Of a stretch of 64,000 nt of DNA, positions 9,544 through 18,813 are shown piece after piece; within the stretch, counting starts at the first letter, position 1, and each line of letters starts with the position of its first letter. Position numbers and translations under genes: made by a program. The notes beneath the pieces are model-generated. The model ran no database searches and was not told the DNA's origin. It worked only from the letters and a program-made list of their open reading frames with translations. The DNA is from Aureimonas sp. AU20 (GTDB lineage: Bacteria > Pseudomonadota > Alphaproteobacteria > Rhizobiales > Rhizobiaceae), in contig NZ_CP006367.1 in assembly GCF_001442755.1 (NCBI RefSeq), positions 1,736,001 through 1,800,000 on the forward strand, written 5' to 3'.

Positions 9544-10704
9544 ATGAAACGTATCGGCGTGATCATGCACGGCGTCACCGGGCGCATGGGCTACAACCAG
9601 CATCTGGTTCGCTCGGTGGTGGCGATCCGGGCCCAAGGGGGCGTGACGCTTTCGAACGGCGAGACGGTGATGCTCGACCCGATCCTGGTCGGGCGCAACG
9701 GCGCCAAGATCGAGGAGATCGCGCGCCGCCACGGCATCGAGCGCTGGACCACCGATCTCGACGCCGCGCTCGCCAACCCGGAGGACACGCTGTTCTTCGA
9801 CGCCGGCACGACACAGATGCGCGGACAGCTGCTGACCAAGGCGATCAAGGCGGGCAAGAACGTCTATTGCGAGAAGCCGATCGCCGACACGATGGCCGAG
9901 GCGATGGAGGTGGCGGACCTCGCCCGGCGCTCGGGCGTCAAGCACGGCGTGGTGCAGGACAAGCTCTTCCTGCCCGGTCTTCGCAAGCTCGCCATGCTGC
10001 GCGATTCCGGCTTCTTCGGCCAGATCCTCTCGGTGCGCGGGGAGTTCGGTTACTGGGTCTTCGAGGGCGACTGGCAGCCGGCCCAGCGCCCCTCCTGGAA
10101 CTACCGCTCGAAGGACGGCGGCGGCATCATTCTCGATATGCTCTGCCACTGGCGCTACGTGCTCGACAATCTGTTCGGCGAGGTGCGGGCGGTCTCCTGC
10201 CTCGGCGCCACCCACATTCCGCGCCGCGTGGACGAGCGCGGCCAGCCCTACGCGGCCGATGCCGACGACGCGGCCTATGCCACGTTCGAGCTGGAAGGCG
10301 GTGTCATCGCGCAGATCAACTCGTCCTGGGCGGTGCGCGTGCGGCGCGACGATCTCGTCACCTTCCAGGTGGACGGCACCCACGGCTCGGCCGTCGCGGG
10401 ACTGACGAAATGCTGGACGCAGCACCGCGTCAACACGCCCAAACCCGTCTGGAACCCTGACCAACCGCAGGGGATCGACTTCTATCGCACCTGGGACGAG
10501 GTGCCCGACAACATCAGCTACGACAACGGCTTCAAGGCGCAGTGGGAGCAGTTCATCCGCCATATCGCGGAAGACGGCCCCTGGCCCTACGGGCTGATGG
10601 AGGGTGTGAAGGGCGTGCAGCTGGCCGAGCTCGGGCTGCAATCCTGGCGCGAGCGCCGCTGGCTCGACGTGCCCTCGCTGGGTGCGCGCTCCCTGGCGGC
10701 GTGA
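9544..10704 (+). CDS. Gfo/Idh/MocA family oxidoreductase
   Basis: The 386-residue protein has an N-terminal nucleotide-binding loop (GVTGRMG at 10-16) and a CEKPIADT segment with the EKP catalytic lysine. A GGG...D...CH..YVLD region matches the conserved catalytic aspartate/histidine area of the family. It should act as an NAD(P)-dependent sugar or cyclitol dehydrogenase in the cytoplasm. It is first in the plus operon, followed after 11 bp by the DUF993 gene and then by a TIM-barrel isomerase-like gene. The unusual GVTGRMG loop, in place of the common GxGxxG, distinguishes it from the other two dehydrogenases here. Confidence 0.88.
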   Translation: MKRIGVIMHGVTGRMGYNQHLVRSVVAIRAQGGVTLSNGETVMLDPILVGRNGAKIEEIARRHGIERWTTDLDAALANPEDTLFFDAGTTQMRGQLLTKAIKAGKNVYCEKPIADTMAEAMEVADLARRSGVKHGVVQDKLFLPGLRKLAMLRDSGFFGQILSVRGEFGYWVFEGDWQPAQRPSWNYRSKDGGGIILDMLCHWRYVLDNLFGEVRAVSCLGATHIPRRVDERGQPYAADADDAAYATFELEGGVIAQINSSWAVRVRRDDLVTFQVDGTHGSAVAGLTKCWTQHRVNTPKPVWNPDQPQGIDFYRTWDEVPDNISYDNGFKAQWEQFIRHIAEDGPWPYGLMEGVKGVQLAELGLQSWRERRWLDVPSLGARSLAA

Positions 10705-10715
10705 GGGCTCGAGAC

Positions 10716-11885
10716 ATGACGCAGATCCGCCTTCCGACCGGGGCGCGAGGGGGCGAGACCTATCGCCTGACCGGCACGCCCATCGCGCTCGAGCGCCGCC
10801 GGTCGCAGGATTTCAACCGCGTCGCCTATGCGGCGGCGCATGTCGTGGCCGATGCGTTGGGTGAGTCCGATCCTTGGCTGGAGCCGGCGATCGATTGGGA
10901 TGCCACCCTGCGCTTCCGCCACCGGCTCTGGGATCTCGGCCTCGGCGTGGCGGAGGCGATGGACACCGCGCAACGCGGCATGGGCCTCGGCTGGCCGCAG
11001 GCGCAAGAGCTGATCCGCCGCTCCTTGCGGGAGGCGCGCACGCGCGACGACGCTCTCATCGCCTGCGGCGCGGGCACCGATCACCTCTCGCCCCGGCCCG
11101 GCCTGTCGCTCGACGACATCGTCTCGGCCTACGAGGAGCAGGTCGGCTTCGTGGAAGGCGAGGGCGGGCGCGTCATCCTCATGGCGAGCCGGGCGCTCGC
11201 CGCCGGCGCCAAGGGGCCGGACGATTATCTCGACGTCTATGGCCGCGTGCTGTCGGGCGCGCACCGGCCCGTCATCATCCATTGGCTGGGCGAAATGTTC
11301 GATCCGGCGCTGGACGGCTATTGGGGCGCGGCCGACCACGCCGCCGCGATGGACACCTGCCTCCAGATGATCGAGGCGAACGCGGCGAAGATCGACGGCA
11401 TCAAGATCTCGCTCCTGTCGAAGGAGAAGGAAATCGCTATGCGCCGTCGGCTGCCGGCGGGCGTGCGCATGTATACGGGCGACGACTTCAACTATGCCGA
11501 ACTGATCGCCGGCGACGAGCACGGCCATTCCGACGCGCTGCTCGGCATTTTCGACGCCATCGCCCCGGCAGCTTCCGCCGCCCTGGCGAGCCTGGAGCGC
11601 GGCAGCACCAACGAGTTCCACGACATTCTGGAGCCGACCGTCGCCCTGTCGCGCCACATCTTCCGGGCACCGACGCGCTTCTACAAGACGGGCGTCGTGT
11701 TCCTCGCCTGGCTTAACGGGCTGCAGGATCATTTCACCATGGTGGGCGGGCAGGAGAGCGCGCGCTCGACCCTGCATTTCACTGAACTGTTTCGCCTGGC
11801 CGACAAGGCCAATGGGCTGGCCGACCCGGACGAGGCGGCACGGCGCATGGGGCATTTCCTGGCGGTGCGGGGCGTGGCCCAATGA
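10716..11885 (+). CDS. DUF993 family protein (dihydrodipicolinate-synthase-like TIM barrel)
   Basis: The 389-residue protein resembles the DUF993 family, predicted to be a TIM barrel related to the DHDPS/aldolase group. Visible landmarks are an N-terminal strand region with DWDATLRFRHRLWDLGLG, a central HWLGEMFDP segment, and KIDGIKISLL, where a lysine on a barrel strand could act as Schiff-base residue. If so it would be a lyase or aldolase splitting a keto-sugar made by the dehydrogenases, but this is inference; I know of no assigned reaction. Its start at 10716 follows the previous stop by 11 bp and its end overlaps the next gene as ATGA. Confidence 0.75.
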   Translation: MTQIRLPTGARGGETYRLTGTPIALERRRSQDFNRVAYAAAHVVADALGESDPWLEPAIDWDATLRFRHRLWDLGLGVAEAMDTAQRGMGLGWPQAQELIRRSLREARTRDDALIACGAGTDHLSPRPGLSLDDIVSAYEEQVGFVEGEGGRVILMASRALAAGAKGPDDYLDVYGRVLSGAHRPVIIHWLGEMFDPALDGYWGAADHAAAMDTCLQMIEANAAKIDGIKISLLSKEKEIAMRRRLPAGVRMYTGDDFNYAELIAGDEHGHSDALLGIFDAIAPAASAALASLERGSTNEFHDILEPTVALSRHIFRAPTRFYKTGVVFLAWLNGLQDHFTMVGGQESARSTLHFTELFRLADKANGLADPDEAARRMGHFLAVRGVAQ

Positions 11886-12715
11886 GCGTCAACGAGAACG
11901 TCGAAGGGCTTTCCATCAATTTCGCCACCGTGCGCCAGGGCGGCTCGTTCGGCGCCATCGTCGACGCCTGCCTTCGCCACGGCATCACCGCCATCTCGCC
12001 CTGGCGCGAGCATGTGGAGGCGGCGGGGCTCGGCGAGGCGGCGCGGATCGTCCGCGACAACGGCCTGCGCGTGTCCGGCCATTGCCGGGGCGGGTTCTTT
12101 CCCGCCGCCGACGAAGCGGGGCGGCGCGCGGCGATCGACGCCAACAAGCGCGCGGTGGACGAGGCGGCAGCGCTTGGCGCGGCCTGTCTCGTCCTGGTGG
12201 TCGGCGGCCTGCCGGCGGGCTCGCGCGATCTGCCGGGCGCGCGCGCCATGGTGGCGGAGGGCATGGCCGAGCTTCTGCCCTATGCGCGGGCAGCCGGCGT
12301 GCCGCTGGCGATCGAGCCGCTGCATCCCAGCTACGCCGCCGACCGCGCCTGCATCAACACGCTGAAACAGGCGCTCGACCTCGCCGATACGCTGGGCAAA
12401 GGCGTGGGCGTCGCGATCGACGTCTACCATGTCTGGTGGGACCCGGACTTGGAGACGCAGATCGCGCGTGCCGGCCGGAACGGGCAAATTCTCGCCTACC
12501 ACATCTGCGACTGGCTGGTGCCGACAAAGGACCCGCTCAACGATCGCGGCATGATGGGCGACGGAGTGATCGACCTCAAGCGCTTCCGCGCGCTGATCGA
12601 GGCGGCGGGGTTCCACGGGCCGCAGGAGGTGGAGATCTTCTCGCACCATTGGGGCGCGCGGCCGTTGGACGAGGTTCTGGCGACCTGCGTGGAGCGCTTC
12701 CGCGCGGTTTGCTGA
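11882..12715 (+). CDS. Sugar phosphate isomerase/epimerase family TIM-barrel protein
   Basis: The 277-residue protein belongs to the xylose-isomerase-like AP endonuclease 2 fold (IolE/IolI/YcjR type). Candidate metal ligands are spread along the barrel: Glu in AIEPLHPSY, Asp in DVYHVWWDPD, His in HICDW and Glu in EVEIFSHHW. Such proteins isomerise, epimerise or dehydrate keto-sugars and inososes. It overlaps the DUF993 stop by four bases (ATGA), so the two are translationally coupled. A structured 75-bp gap separates it from the third dehydrogenase gene. Confidence 0.85.
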   Translation: MSVNENVEGLSINFATVRQGGSFGAIVDACLRHGITAISPWREHVEAAGLGEAARIVRDNGLRVSGHCRGGFFPAADEAGRRAAIDANKRAVDEAAALGAACLVLVVGGLPAGSRDLPGARAMVAEGMAELLPYARAAGVPLAIEPLHPSYAADRACINTLKQALDLADTLGKGVGVAIDVYHVWWDPDLETQIARAGRNGQILAYHICDWLVPTKDPLNDRGMMGDGVIDLKRFRALIEAAGFHGPQEVEIFSHHWGARPLDEVLATCVERFRAVC

Positions 12716-12720
12716 CAGGC

Positions 12721-12752
12721 GAAGAGGCCGGGCGGGACGCCGCCGGCCCTTC
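12721..12752 (+). other. Imperfect hairpin between sugar isomerase and dehydrogenase genes
   Basis: GAAG, GGCCGG and CGG on the left can pair with CCG, CCGGCC and CTTC on the right with two single-base bulges and a short GACG-containing loop. There is no following T-run, so it looks like an mRNA-stabilising or attenuating element rather than a full terminator. Confidence 0.45.
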
Positions 12753-12789
12753 GGAAACGTCGATCCGCCGAAAGCGGACGGGAGGGGTG

Positions 12790-14037
12790 ATGGCACAGGG
12801 TATCAAACGCATCCGCTATGCGCTGGTCGGCACCGGCAATCGCGGCACCACCATGTGGGGCCGTGAGCTTCTGGCGGGCTGGAGCGAGTTCGTCGATCTC
12901 GTCGGCATCTGCGATCTCAACCTGATGCGGGCCGAGCGGGCGCGGGCGATGATCGGCTCCGACGCGCCGCTCTATGCCGATTTCGACGCTATGCTGGCGG
13001 AGCTGAAGCCCGCGCTTGTCGTGGTCTGCACACCGGACGATACGCATGACGACCTGATCGTCCGGGCGCTGGAAAGCGGCGCCGACGTCATCAGCGAAAA
13101 GCCGATGACCACGACGCCCGAAAAGGTCGCCCGCATCCGCGAGGCGGAGGCGCGCACCGGCCGGCGGGTGGACGTGTCCTTCAACTACCGCTTCTCCCCA
13201 ACCTCGGCGCGGATCAAGGAACTGATCGAGGAAGGCGCAATCGGGGAGGTGACCTCGGTCGACTTCCACTGGTATCTCGACAACCAGCATGGCGCCGACT
13301 ACTTCCGCCGCTGGCACGCCTTCACGAAACATTCCGGCTCGCTCTTCGTCCACAAGGCGACCCACCATTTCGACCTTCTGAACTGGTATCTCGATTCCGA
13401 TCCGGTGGAGGTGAAGGGCTTCGGCCAGCTTCTGCACTACGGGCGCAACGGCCCCTTCCGGGGCGAGCGCTGCCGCACCTGCCCGCACAAGAGCGAGTGC
13501 GACTATTATTTCGACCTGTCGGCCGATCCGTTTCTCGACGCGCTCTACGAAGAGCCGTCCGGCGTCGATGGCTATGTCCGGGATGCCTGCGTGTTTCGCG
13601 AGGAAATCGACATTCCCGACACGATGACGGCGGCAATTCGCTATCGCAGCGGGGTTCAGGTCTCCTATTCGCTCAACACCTACATGCCGATCGAGGGGCA
13701 CCACATCGCCTTCAACGGCCATCGCGGCCGGATCGAACTGCGCCAATACGAGCGCCAGCCCTGGAGCGTGCCGCCGGCGGACGAGATCGTGGTGATGAAG
13801 AGCTTCGGCGGCGGCACGGAGCGGATCTGGGTGCCGCACGAGCCGGGCGGCCATTACGGCGGCGACAACCGGATGCGCGACATGATCTTCAAACCCGGCT
13901 CCAACGACCGGCTGCGCCAGCGCGCGGGATCGCGCGCCGGCGCCATGTCGGTGCTCTGCGGCCTGGCCGCGTTGGAAAGCTCGCGCGCTGGCGGCGCGGT
14001 CGCCATCCAGCCGTTGTCGCCGGAACTGACGCGATAG
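12790..14037 (+). CDS. Gfo/Idh/MocA family oxidoreductase with a cysteine cluster
   Basis: The 415-residue enzyme starts at 12790 after GGAGGGG. It has the Rossmann loop GTGNRG at 14-19, a SEKPMTT catalytic lysine segment and KATHHFDLLNWYL, where the histidine pair lies in the active-site helix. An extra loop at about residues 228-240 contains three cysteines in CRTCPHKSEC, which could bind a structural metal. This longer subtype is often seen beside sugar importers. It is the last gene of the TetR-linked plus operon, so the locus carries three paralogous dehydrogenases likely acting in sequence or in opposite directions on one substrate. Confidence 0.87.
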   Translation: MAQGIKRIRYALVGTGNRGTTMWGRELLAGWSEFVDLVGICDLNLMRAERARAMIGSDAPLYADFDAMLAELKPALVVVCTPDDTHDDLIVRALESGADVISEKPMTTTPEKVARIREAEARTGRRVDVSFNYRFSPTSARIKELIEEGAIGEVTSVDFHWYLDNQHGADYFRRWHAFTKHSGSLFVHKATHHFDLLNWYLDSDPVEVKGFGQLLHYGRNGPFRGERCRTCPHKSECDYYFDLSADPFLDALYEEPSGVDGYVRDACVFREEIDIPDTMTAAIRYRSGVQVSYSLNTYMPIEGHHIAFNGHRGRIELRQYERQPWSVPPADEIVVMKSFGGGTERIWVPHEPGGHYGGDNRMRDMIFKPGSNDRLRQRAGSRAGAMSVLCGLAALESSRAGGAVAIQPLSPELTR

Positions 14038-14055
14038 GGCGGCAGCCGGCTTTTC

Positions 14056-14685
14056 TCAGGCGAAGGACGCGGCCAGCCATTCCCGCGCGATGGCGAGATC
14101 CATCTGGCCGAGCCCGTGGCCGGTCGGCAGGGTCTCGTGCGTCAGCGTGGCGCCGCCGGCCTGGAACTGGCGGGCGAGGCGCGCGGCGTTCTCGGCCGGC
14201 ACGATCGGGTCCATGCCGCCCGACAGGAGCAGCACGGGCTTGCCCTGGAGGTCGAATTCCGGCGGCTCGGCGAAAGGCACCATGGCGCGGATCAGGACGG
14301 CGCCGGCCAGGGTCTCGGGCGCCAGCATCATCAGCGCGCTCGCGATATTGGCGCCGTTGGAGAAGCCCACCGCGATCGGCCGGTCCAAACCGTGATGCTC
14401 GCGCGCTTCTTCGATGAAGGCCCCCAGTTCGCGCGCCCGCAGCCGGAGGTCCGCCTCGTCGAACACGCCCTCGGCCAGGCGGCGGAAGAAGCGCGGCATG
14501 CCGTTTTCCAGGATGCGCCCGCGCGGCGACAGCAGCGCCGCGCCCGGCGACAGGAGCCCGCCGAGCGGCAGGAGATCGGTCTCGTCCCCGCCGGTGCCAT
14601 GCAGGAGAAGCAGCGGCGCCAGCCCCTCCGCGCTTGCGGGAGAGAAGCGGTGGATCATGGAAAGATCGTTGCTGGGAAGGTCCAT
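14056..14685 (-). CDS. Alpha/beta hydrolase, phospholipase/carboxylesterase family (MhqD-like)
   Basis: The 209-residue cytoplasmic hydrolase shows HGTGGDE near 29-35 (oxyanion loop), nucleophile Ser109 in GFSNGA, Asp159 in GGMDPIVP and His190 in GHGLG, a complete catalytic triad. Length and motifs fit the small carboxylesterase family that includes Bacillus MhqD. It follows a ring-cleaving-type dioxygenase gene on the same strand, the pairing seen in quinone-responsive operons. A strong hairpin lies in the 68-bp gap between them. Substrate is unproven. Confidence 0.83.
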   Translation of the reverse strand: MDLPSNDLSMIHRFSPASAEGLAPLLLLHGTGGDETDLLPLGGLLSPGAALLSPRGRILENGMPRFFRRLAEGVFDEADLRLRARELGAFIEEAREHHGLDRPIAVGFSNGANIASALMMLAPETLAGAVLIRAMVPFAEPPEFDLQGKPVLLLSGGMDPIVPAENAARLARQFQAGGATLTHETLPTGHGLGQMDLAIAREWLAASFA

Positions 14686-14716
14686 GGCAGGGCTCCGAAC
14701 GGGAGAGGAGGGGGTG

Positions 14717-14740
14717 CCGGGGCGCCTTTGGGCGCCCCGG
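14717..14740 (-). other. Strong intercistronic hairpin
   Basis: CCGGGGCGCC (14717-14726) pairs perfectly with GGCGCCCCGG (14731-14740) around a TTTG loop. It lies between the dioxygenase stop and the hydrolase start, with no T-run, and could stabilise the upstream transcript or reduce read-through into the hydrolase gene. Confidence 0.6.
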
Positions 14741-14753
14741 GCAAGGATGGGTC

Positions 14754-15695
14754 TCAGGCCGGCTCGCCCAGCGAAGGCAGGTGCCCTTCGATGCGCGAGC
14801 GATGCCCTTCCAGAAAGTCCGGCAGCTTCAGCGCCTGGCCGAGCGCGGCGGGCGCTTCGTCCACGGCGAAGCCGGGCTGGTCCGTCGCGATCTCGAACAG
14901 GACGTGGCCGGGCTCGCGGAAGTAGATCGAGCGGAAGTAGTTGCGGTCCTTCTGCTCGGTCGTCGCGATGCGATGGTTCTCCCGCAGCTTCTGCGCCATC
15001 GCCGCTTCCTCGGCGTCGTCCGCCGCGCGAAACGCGACGTGATGCACCGTGCCCGCGCCCGGGCGGGGCTTCAGGAAACCGCCGACGGCGCGAATGTCCA
15101 CGATGCCGCCCATGGCCGTGCCCGGCACCTGGAAGCGCGTCACCGAGCCCTCCGTCGCGCCTTGCGCAAAGCCGAGCACGTCGGTCAGCACGGCGCCGGT
15201 GGGCGCCGCTTCCTCGAGGAGGAGGCTGACGGAGTGGAAGCCACGAATGGCATGCTCGGCCGGCACCTCACCCGCGCTCCAGCCCGGCTCGGCCTCCGCC
15301 CCGGGAACGGCAACCAGCGCCAGACGCATCCCGTCGGGATCACGGAACGCGAGCACCGTCTCGCCGAAGCGCTTGTCGATCGGATCGAAGGCCACGCCCT
15401 TTTCCAGGAAGCGATGCGTCCAATAGCCGATCGCGCCTTCCGGCACGCGGAAGACGGTCTCCTGCGTTTCGCCGACGCCAAGCCGCCCGGGCGCGGCGTG
15501 CTCCCACGGAAAGAAGGTGAGGATCGTGCCCGGCGCGCCGGCCTCGTCCCCGTAGTAGAGGTGCCACGTGCCGGGATCGTCGAAATTCACCGTGCGCTTC
15601 ACCAGCCGCAGGCCGAGCGTGCGCGTATAGAAGCCGACATTGCGGCTGGCCGGGCCGGCGATGGCCGTGACGTGATGGATACCGTGCTGGCTCAT
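14754..15695 (-). CDS. VOC family ring-cleaving dioxygenase (MhqA/MhqO-like)
   Basis: The 313-residue protein consists of two glyoxalase/bleomycin-resistance (VOC) modules. The N-terminal module opens with HHVTAIAG, where His is a metal ligand, and the C-terminal module has VHHVAFRA and a closing EPGHVLFEIATD whose Glu completes the site. The architecture matches hydroquinone-type extradiol dioxygenases such as MhqA/MhqO. It probably detoxifies or degrades quinols together with the MhqD-like hydrolase. The gene is divergent from a LysR regulator, which is likely to control it in response to a quinone-like signal. Confidence 0.85.
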   Translation of the reverse strand: MSQHGIHHVTAIAGPASRNVGFYTRTLGLRLVKRTVNFDDPGTWHLYYGDEAGAPGTILTFFPWEHAAPGRLGVGETQETVFRVPEGAIGYWTHRFLEKGVAFDPIDKRFGETVLAFRDPDGMRLALVAVPGAEAEPGWSAGEVPAEHAIRGFHSVSLLLEEAAPTGAVLTDVLGFAQGATEGSVTRFQVPGTAMGGIVDIRAVGGFLKPRPGAGTVHHVAFRAADDAEEAAMAQKLRENHRIATTEQKDRNYFRSIYFREPGHVLFEIATDQPGFAVDEAPAALGQALKLPDFLEGHRSRIEGHLPSLGEPA

Positions 15696-15766
15696 GATGG
15701 ATCTCCAAGGCTTGATGTCTTGGCTGAAACATAGTCGCAGTGATTTTCGGCTATAACCCCTCTATC

Positions 15767-15784
15767 CATTGCGTTAATGCAATG
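15767..15784. promoter_or_regulatory. Palindrome in the LysR/dioxygenase divergent promoter
   Basis: CATTGC (15767-15772), 6 bp, GCAATG (15779-15784) forms a perfect inverted repeat with the T-N11-A character of LysR-family boxes. It lies about 72 bp before the dioxygenase start and touches the preferred LysR start codon, so a bound regulator could repress its own translation unit while activating the divergent operon. Confidence 0.55.
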
Positions 15785-16699
15785 ATGAGATTGCGGAGCA
15801 GGGTCTTGGCCGGGTTCGAGACATTGAGTTGGGATGACTTTCGGCTGATCCGAGCCGTGGCGGAAACGCGCACGCTTCCCGCCGCCGCCGAGAAGCTGGG
15901 CACGGCCCATTCCACCGTGTTCCGCCGGCTGCGCTCGATCGAGACGGCGCTCGGCTGCGCCCTGTTCGAGCGCAACAAGGCGCAGTTGGCCCCGACCGTG
16001 GCGGGCGAGGAGATCGCCGCGCTGGCGGTGCGGATGGGCGAGGAGGTCGATGCCGTCGCGGTGCGGCTGGCCGGGCGCGAGCCGCTGCCCTCCGGCGAGG
16101 TGCGGGTGACCACCAACGACTCGCTGCTGATTCATCTCCTGACGCCGATCTTCGCGAGCTTTCTCGCGGCCTGCCCGGCCGTGCGGCTCGACATCGCGCT
16201 CGGCAATTCCGCGCTGAACCTGTCGAAGCGGGACGCCGACGTCGCGATCCGCGCGACCGACAACCCGCCGCCCAACCTCGTGGGGCGCAAGGCGGCGCGC
16301 ATCGCCTGGGCGCTCTACGGCGCGGGGGAGGAGGGGGAGGGGCCGCGCCGCTGGGTGACGCTGGGCGATGCCATGGGCGGCATGCGCGTGGTGCGCCATG
16401 TCATGAGCGAAGCGGGGGCGGAGGGCGTCGGCTACCGCGTCAATTCCGTTCTCGGCATGGCCGAGGCCGTGGAGGCGGGGCTCGGCGTCGGCTATCTCCC
16501 CTGCTTCGTCGGCGATCGCCGCCTGGGCCTCAAGCGGCTGGCGGAGCCGGACGAGCGTTTCGCCACCGATCTCTGGCTGCTCACCCACGCGGACCTGCGC
16601 CAAGTGCCGCGCGTGCGCGCGCTTCTCGACCATCTGGCCGAGGGCGTGGCGCACGAGAGGCCCCTGATCGAGGGCGAGAGGAAGCGCGAGCCCGCCTGA
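15782..16699 (+). CDS. LysR family transcriptional regulator
   Basis: The 305-residue regulator has an N-terminal winged helix-turn-helix at about 16-75 (TLPAAAEKLGTAHSTVFRRL) and a substrate-binding effector domain. The start at 15782 gives a usual 15-residue lead and leaves a promoter-sized gap to the divergent dioxygenase; an upstream ATG at 15740 would leave only 44 bp. A palindrome, CATTGC-N6-GCAATG, overlaps the start. Position suggests control of the dioxygenase/hydrolase operon. The effector domain is somewhat short in its second half but otherwise intact. Confidence 0.87.
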   Translation: MMRLRSRVLAGFETLSWDDFRLIRAVAETRTLPAAAEKLGTAHSTVFRRLRSIETALGCALFERNKAQLAPTVAGEEIAALAVRMGEEVDAVAVRLAGREPLPSGEVRVTTNDSLLIHLLTPIFASFLAACPAVRLDIALGNSALNLSKRDADVAIRATDNPPPNLVGRKAARIAWALYGAGEEGEGPRRWVTLGDAMGGMRVVRHVMSEAGAEGVGYRVNSVLGMAEAVEAGLGVGYLPCFVGDRRLGLKRLAEPDERFATDLWLLTHADLRQVPRVRALLDHLAEGVAHERPLIEGERKREPA

Positions 16700-16730
16700 A
16701 AGCGCGGCCGCGCCCGGCCTTGCGCTCCGT

Positions 16731-16763
16731 GACGCGCGAACGGCGAAAGCGCTCCCGCGCGTC
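16731..16763. terminator. Possible bidirectional terminator hairpin
   Basis: GACGCGCG (16731-16738) and CGCGCGTC (16756-16763) form a perfect 8-bp stem with a 17-nt loop between the convergent LysR and ugpC genes. There is no T-run, so terminator function is uncertain. Confidence 0.35.
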
Positions 16764-16798
16764 CGGACAGGCCCTGACACCCGCCGTCGCCGCCCGGC

Positions 16799-17905
16799 TC
16801 AGACCGGCTCCGGCACGCGTTCGCGATGAAGGTCCAGCCGCAGGCCGGTTTCGGCGTCGAAGGCATGGAGCCGATCGGCCGGCAGTTGCAGGCCGATCCG
16901 GTCGCCGCTGCCGATGGGCATGGCGTCTGTCACCGTGACGGCGAAGAGCGTGCCGCCGAGTTCGGCATAGACGACGCGCGAGGCGCCGAGTTCTTCGATG
17001 AAGTCCACCACCGCCTCGGCGCTGCCGGGCGCGCCGACCCGCGTCAGGATGGCGTGTTCGGGGCGGATGCCGATCTCGACGCGGCGCGCGCCGAGGCCGA
17101 CGCGCGAGCCGACGGGAAGCGCGATGCGGTGGCCGTCCTTGAGGCGGATGGCGTCGTCGGCCTCGAGCTCGCCGGACAGGAGCGTCATGGGCGGCGAGCC
17201 GATGAAGCTCGCCACGAAGCGCGTCGCGGGCCGCTCGTAGATCTCGGCCGGCGAGCCGACCTGCTCGACATGGCCGGCGTTCATGACCACCAGCCGGTCG
17301 GCCAGCGTCATGGCCTCGACCTGGTCGTGCGTCACGAAGATCGAGGTGGCCGAAAGGCGGCGATGCAGCTTGCGGATTTCCGCGCGCATGGTGACGCGCA
17401 GCTTGGCGTCGAGATTGGACAGCGGCTCGTCGAACAGGAAGACGCTGGGCTCGCGCACGATGGCGCGGCCCATGGCGACGCGCTGGCGCTGCCCGCCTGA
17501 AAGCTGCGCCGGCTTGCGGTCGAGAAACTCGGCAAGGCCGACCACCGCCGCCGTCTCGCGCACCCGCCGCTCGCGCTCCGCCTTGGGCACACCCGCGACC
17601 TTCAGCGCGTAGCCGATATTCTCGGCCACCGACATATGGGGGTAGAGCGCGTAGTTCTGGAACACCATGGCGCAGCCGCGCTCGCGCGGCTCCAGCTTGT
17701 TGACGACGCGCCCGTCGATGGCGATCTCGCCGCCCGTGATGTCTTCCAGCCCGGCGATCATGCGAAGCAGCGTGGACTTGCCGCAGCCCGAAGGCCCGAG
17801 GATCACCACGAACTCGCCGGAGGCGAAGGCGAGGTCGATGCCGTGCAGCGTCGCCTTGGCGCCGCCATAGGATTTCCGAAGGTTCCGAATGTCGATCTGC
17901 GCCAT
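16799..17905 (-). CDS. ugpC: sn-glycerol-3-phosphate ABC transporter ATPase UgpC
   Basis: The 368-residue ATPase has Walker [10 protein letters not shown] at 37-45, Q-loop [10 protein letters not shown], signature LSGGQ at 135-139, Walker B FLFDEP, an H-loop VTHDQVEAM and a C-terminal TOBE domain from about 240. The gene is last in a B-A-E-C order typical of ugp operons, beginning 10 bp after ugpE. Together with UgpA, UgpE and UgpB it would import glycerol-3-phosphate and glycerophosphodiesters. The nearby glycerophosphodiesterase gene supports that substrate class rather than a sugar. Confidence 0.92.
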   Translation of the reverse strand: MAQIDIRNLRKSYGGAKATLHGIDLAFASGEFVVILGPSGCGKSTLLRMIAGLEDITGGEIAIDGRVVNKLEPRERGCAMVFQNYALYPHMSVAENIGYALKVAGVPKAERERRVRETAAVVGLAEFLDRKPAQLSGGQRQRVAMGRAIVREPSVFLFDEPLSNLDAKLRVTMRAEIRKLHRRLSATSIFVTHDQVEAMTLADRLVVMNAGHVEQVGSPAEIYERPATRFVASFIGSPPMTLLSGELEADDAIRLKDGHRIALPVGSRVGLGARRVEIGIRPEHAILTRVGAPGSAEAVVDFIEELGASRVVYAELGGTLFAVTVTDAMPIGSGDRIGLQLPADRLHAFDAETGLRLDLHRERVPEPV

Positions 17906-17915
17906 GGCCCCCTCC

Positions 17916-18803
17916 TTATTTCTCGGTTGCGATGAGGCCGCGCACGAACCAGCGTTGCAGCACGGCGACGACGATGAGCGGCGGAAGCACGATGATCAGC
18001 GCGCCCGCATTGGTGACGTTCCAGTCCGGCAGCCCGTTCTCGGAGGGGCGGAGCGCGCGCAGCGCCGTCATGGCCGTGGAGTAGGAGGGGTCGGTCACCA
18101 TCAGACGCGGCCAGAGATACTGGTTCCACGTGTCGGCGAAGAGGATGGTGGCGAGCGCCAGCATGTTGGTGCGCGACAGCGGCAGAAGGATGTCGACGAA
18201 GAAGCGCCAGGGGCCGGACCCGTCCATGCGCGCCGCCTCCGCCAACTCGTCCGGCACGGTCATGAAGAACTGGCGGAACAGGAACGTGCCCGTGGCGGTG
18301 GCGACCAGCGGCAGGGTGAGGCCGGAATAGGTGTTGAGGAGGTTCCAGTCGATGCCGACCTCGATGCCGGTCAGCGTCTGGATCAGGAGGCGGAAGGGCT
18401 GAAATGCGTCGGCGGCGATATTGTAGGTCGGCACGACGCGCACTTCGAGCGGCAGCATCAGCGTCATGAAGACGAGCCAGAAGAAGACCATGCCCCAGCG
18501 CGAGCGGAAATAGACGATGGCGAAGGCGCTGAGCGCCGACACGGCGATCTTGCCTGACGTCACCAGCCCCGCCATGACGAAGCTGTTGAAGAGGGCCAGG
18601 CCAAGGTCGGCGCGCTGCCAGGCGGCGGCGTAGTTCTTCAGCATCTCGCCGCCCGGCACGAAGCTGAAGGGCACGGCGTTGACCTGGGCGACCGACTGCG
18701 TGGAGGCGCAGATCACGATCCAGAAGGGAACCAGCACCAGCGTCAGCGCGACGAACAGGATCGCGTAGGTGACGATGTTGGCGAAGGGGGTTTTCTCGAT
18801 CAC
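17916..18803 (-). CDS. ugpE: sn-glycerol-3-phosphate ABC transporter permease UgpE
   Basis: The 295-residue permease begins at a GTG (18803) preceded by GAGGGG and reads [15 protein letters not shown]; the ATG-initiated frame further upstream runs back through ugpA and is rejected. Six spans and the EAA loop ([17 protein letters not shown]) fit MalG/UgpE permeases. It starts 10 bp after the ugpA stop. Length is slightly above the usual 280 or so residues, mainly in a periplasmic segment around residues 125-150 ([20 protein letters not shown]). Confidence 0.9.
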   Translation of the reverse strand: MIEKTPFANIVTYAILFVALTLVLVPFWIVICASTQSVAQVNAVPFSFVPGGEMLKNYAAAWQRADLGLALFNSFVMAGLVTSGKIAVSALSAFAIVYFRSRWGMVFFWLVFMTLMLPLEVRVVPTYNIAADAFQPFRLLIQTLTGIEVGIDWNLLNTYSGLTLPLVATATGTFLFRQFFMTVPDELAEAARMDGSGPWRFFVDILLPLSRTNMLALATILFADTWNQYLWPRLMVTDPSYSTAMTALRALRPSENGLPDWNVTNAGALIIVLPPLIVVAVLQRWFVRGLIATEK

Positions 18804-18813
18804 GGCCAGCCCC

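Noticed and set aside
11812..12789. Upstream part of the frame that contains the third Gfo/Idh/MocA dehydrogenase
   Set aside because: It overlaps the isomerase gene out of frame, is arginine/glycine rich and lacks a domain; the GGAGGGG site places the start at 12790.
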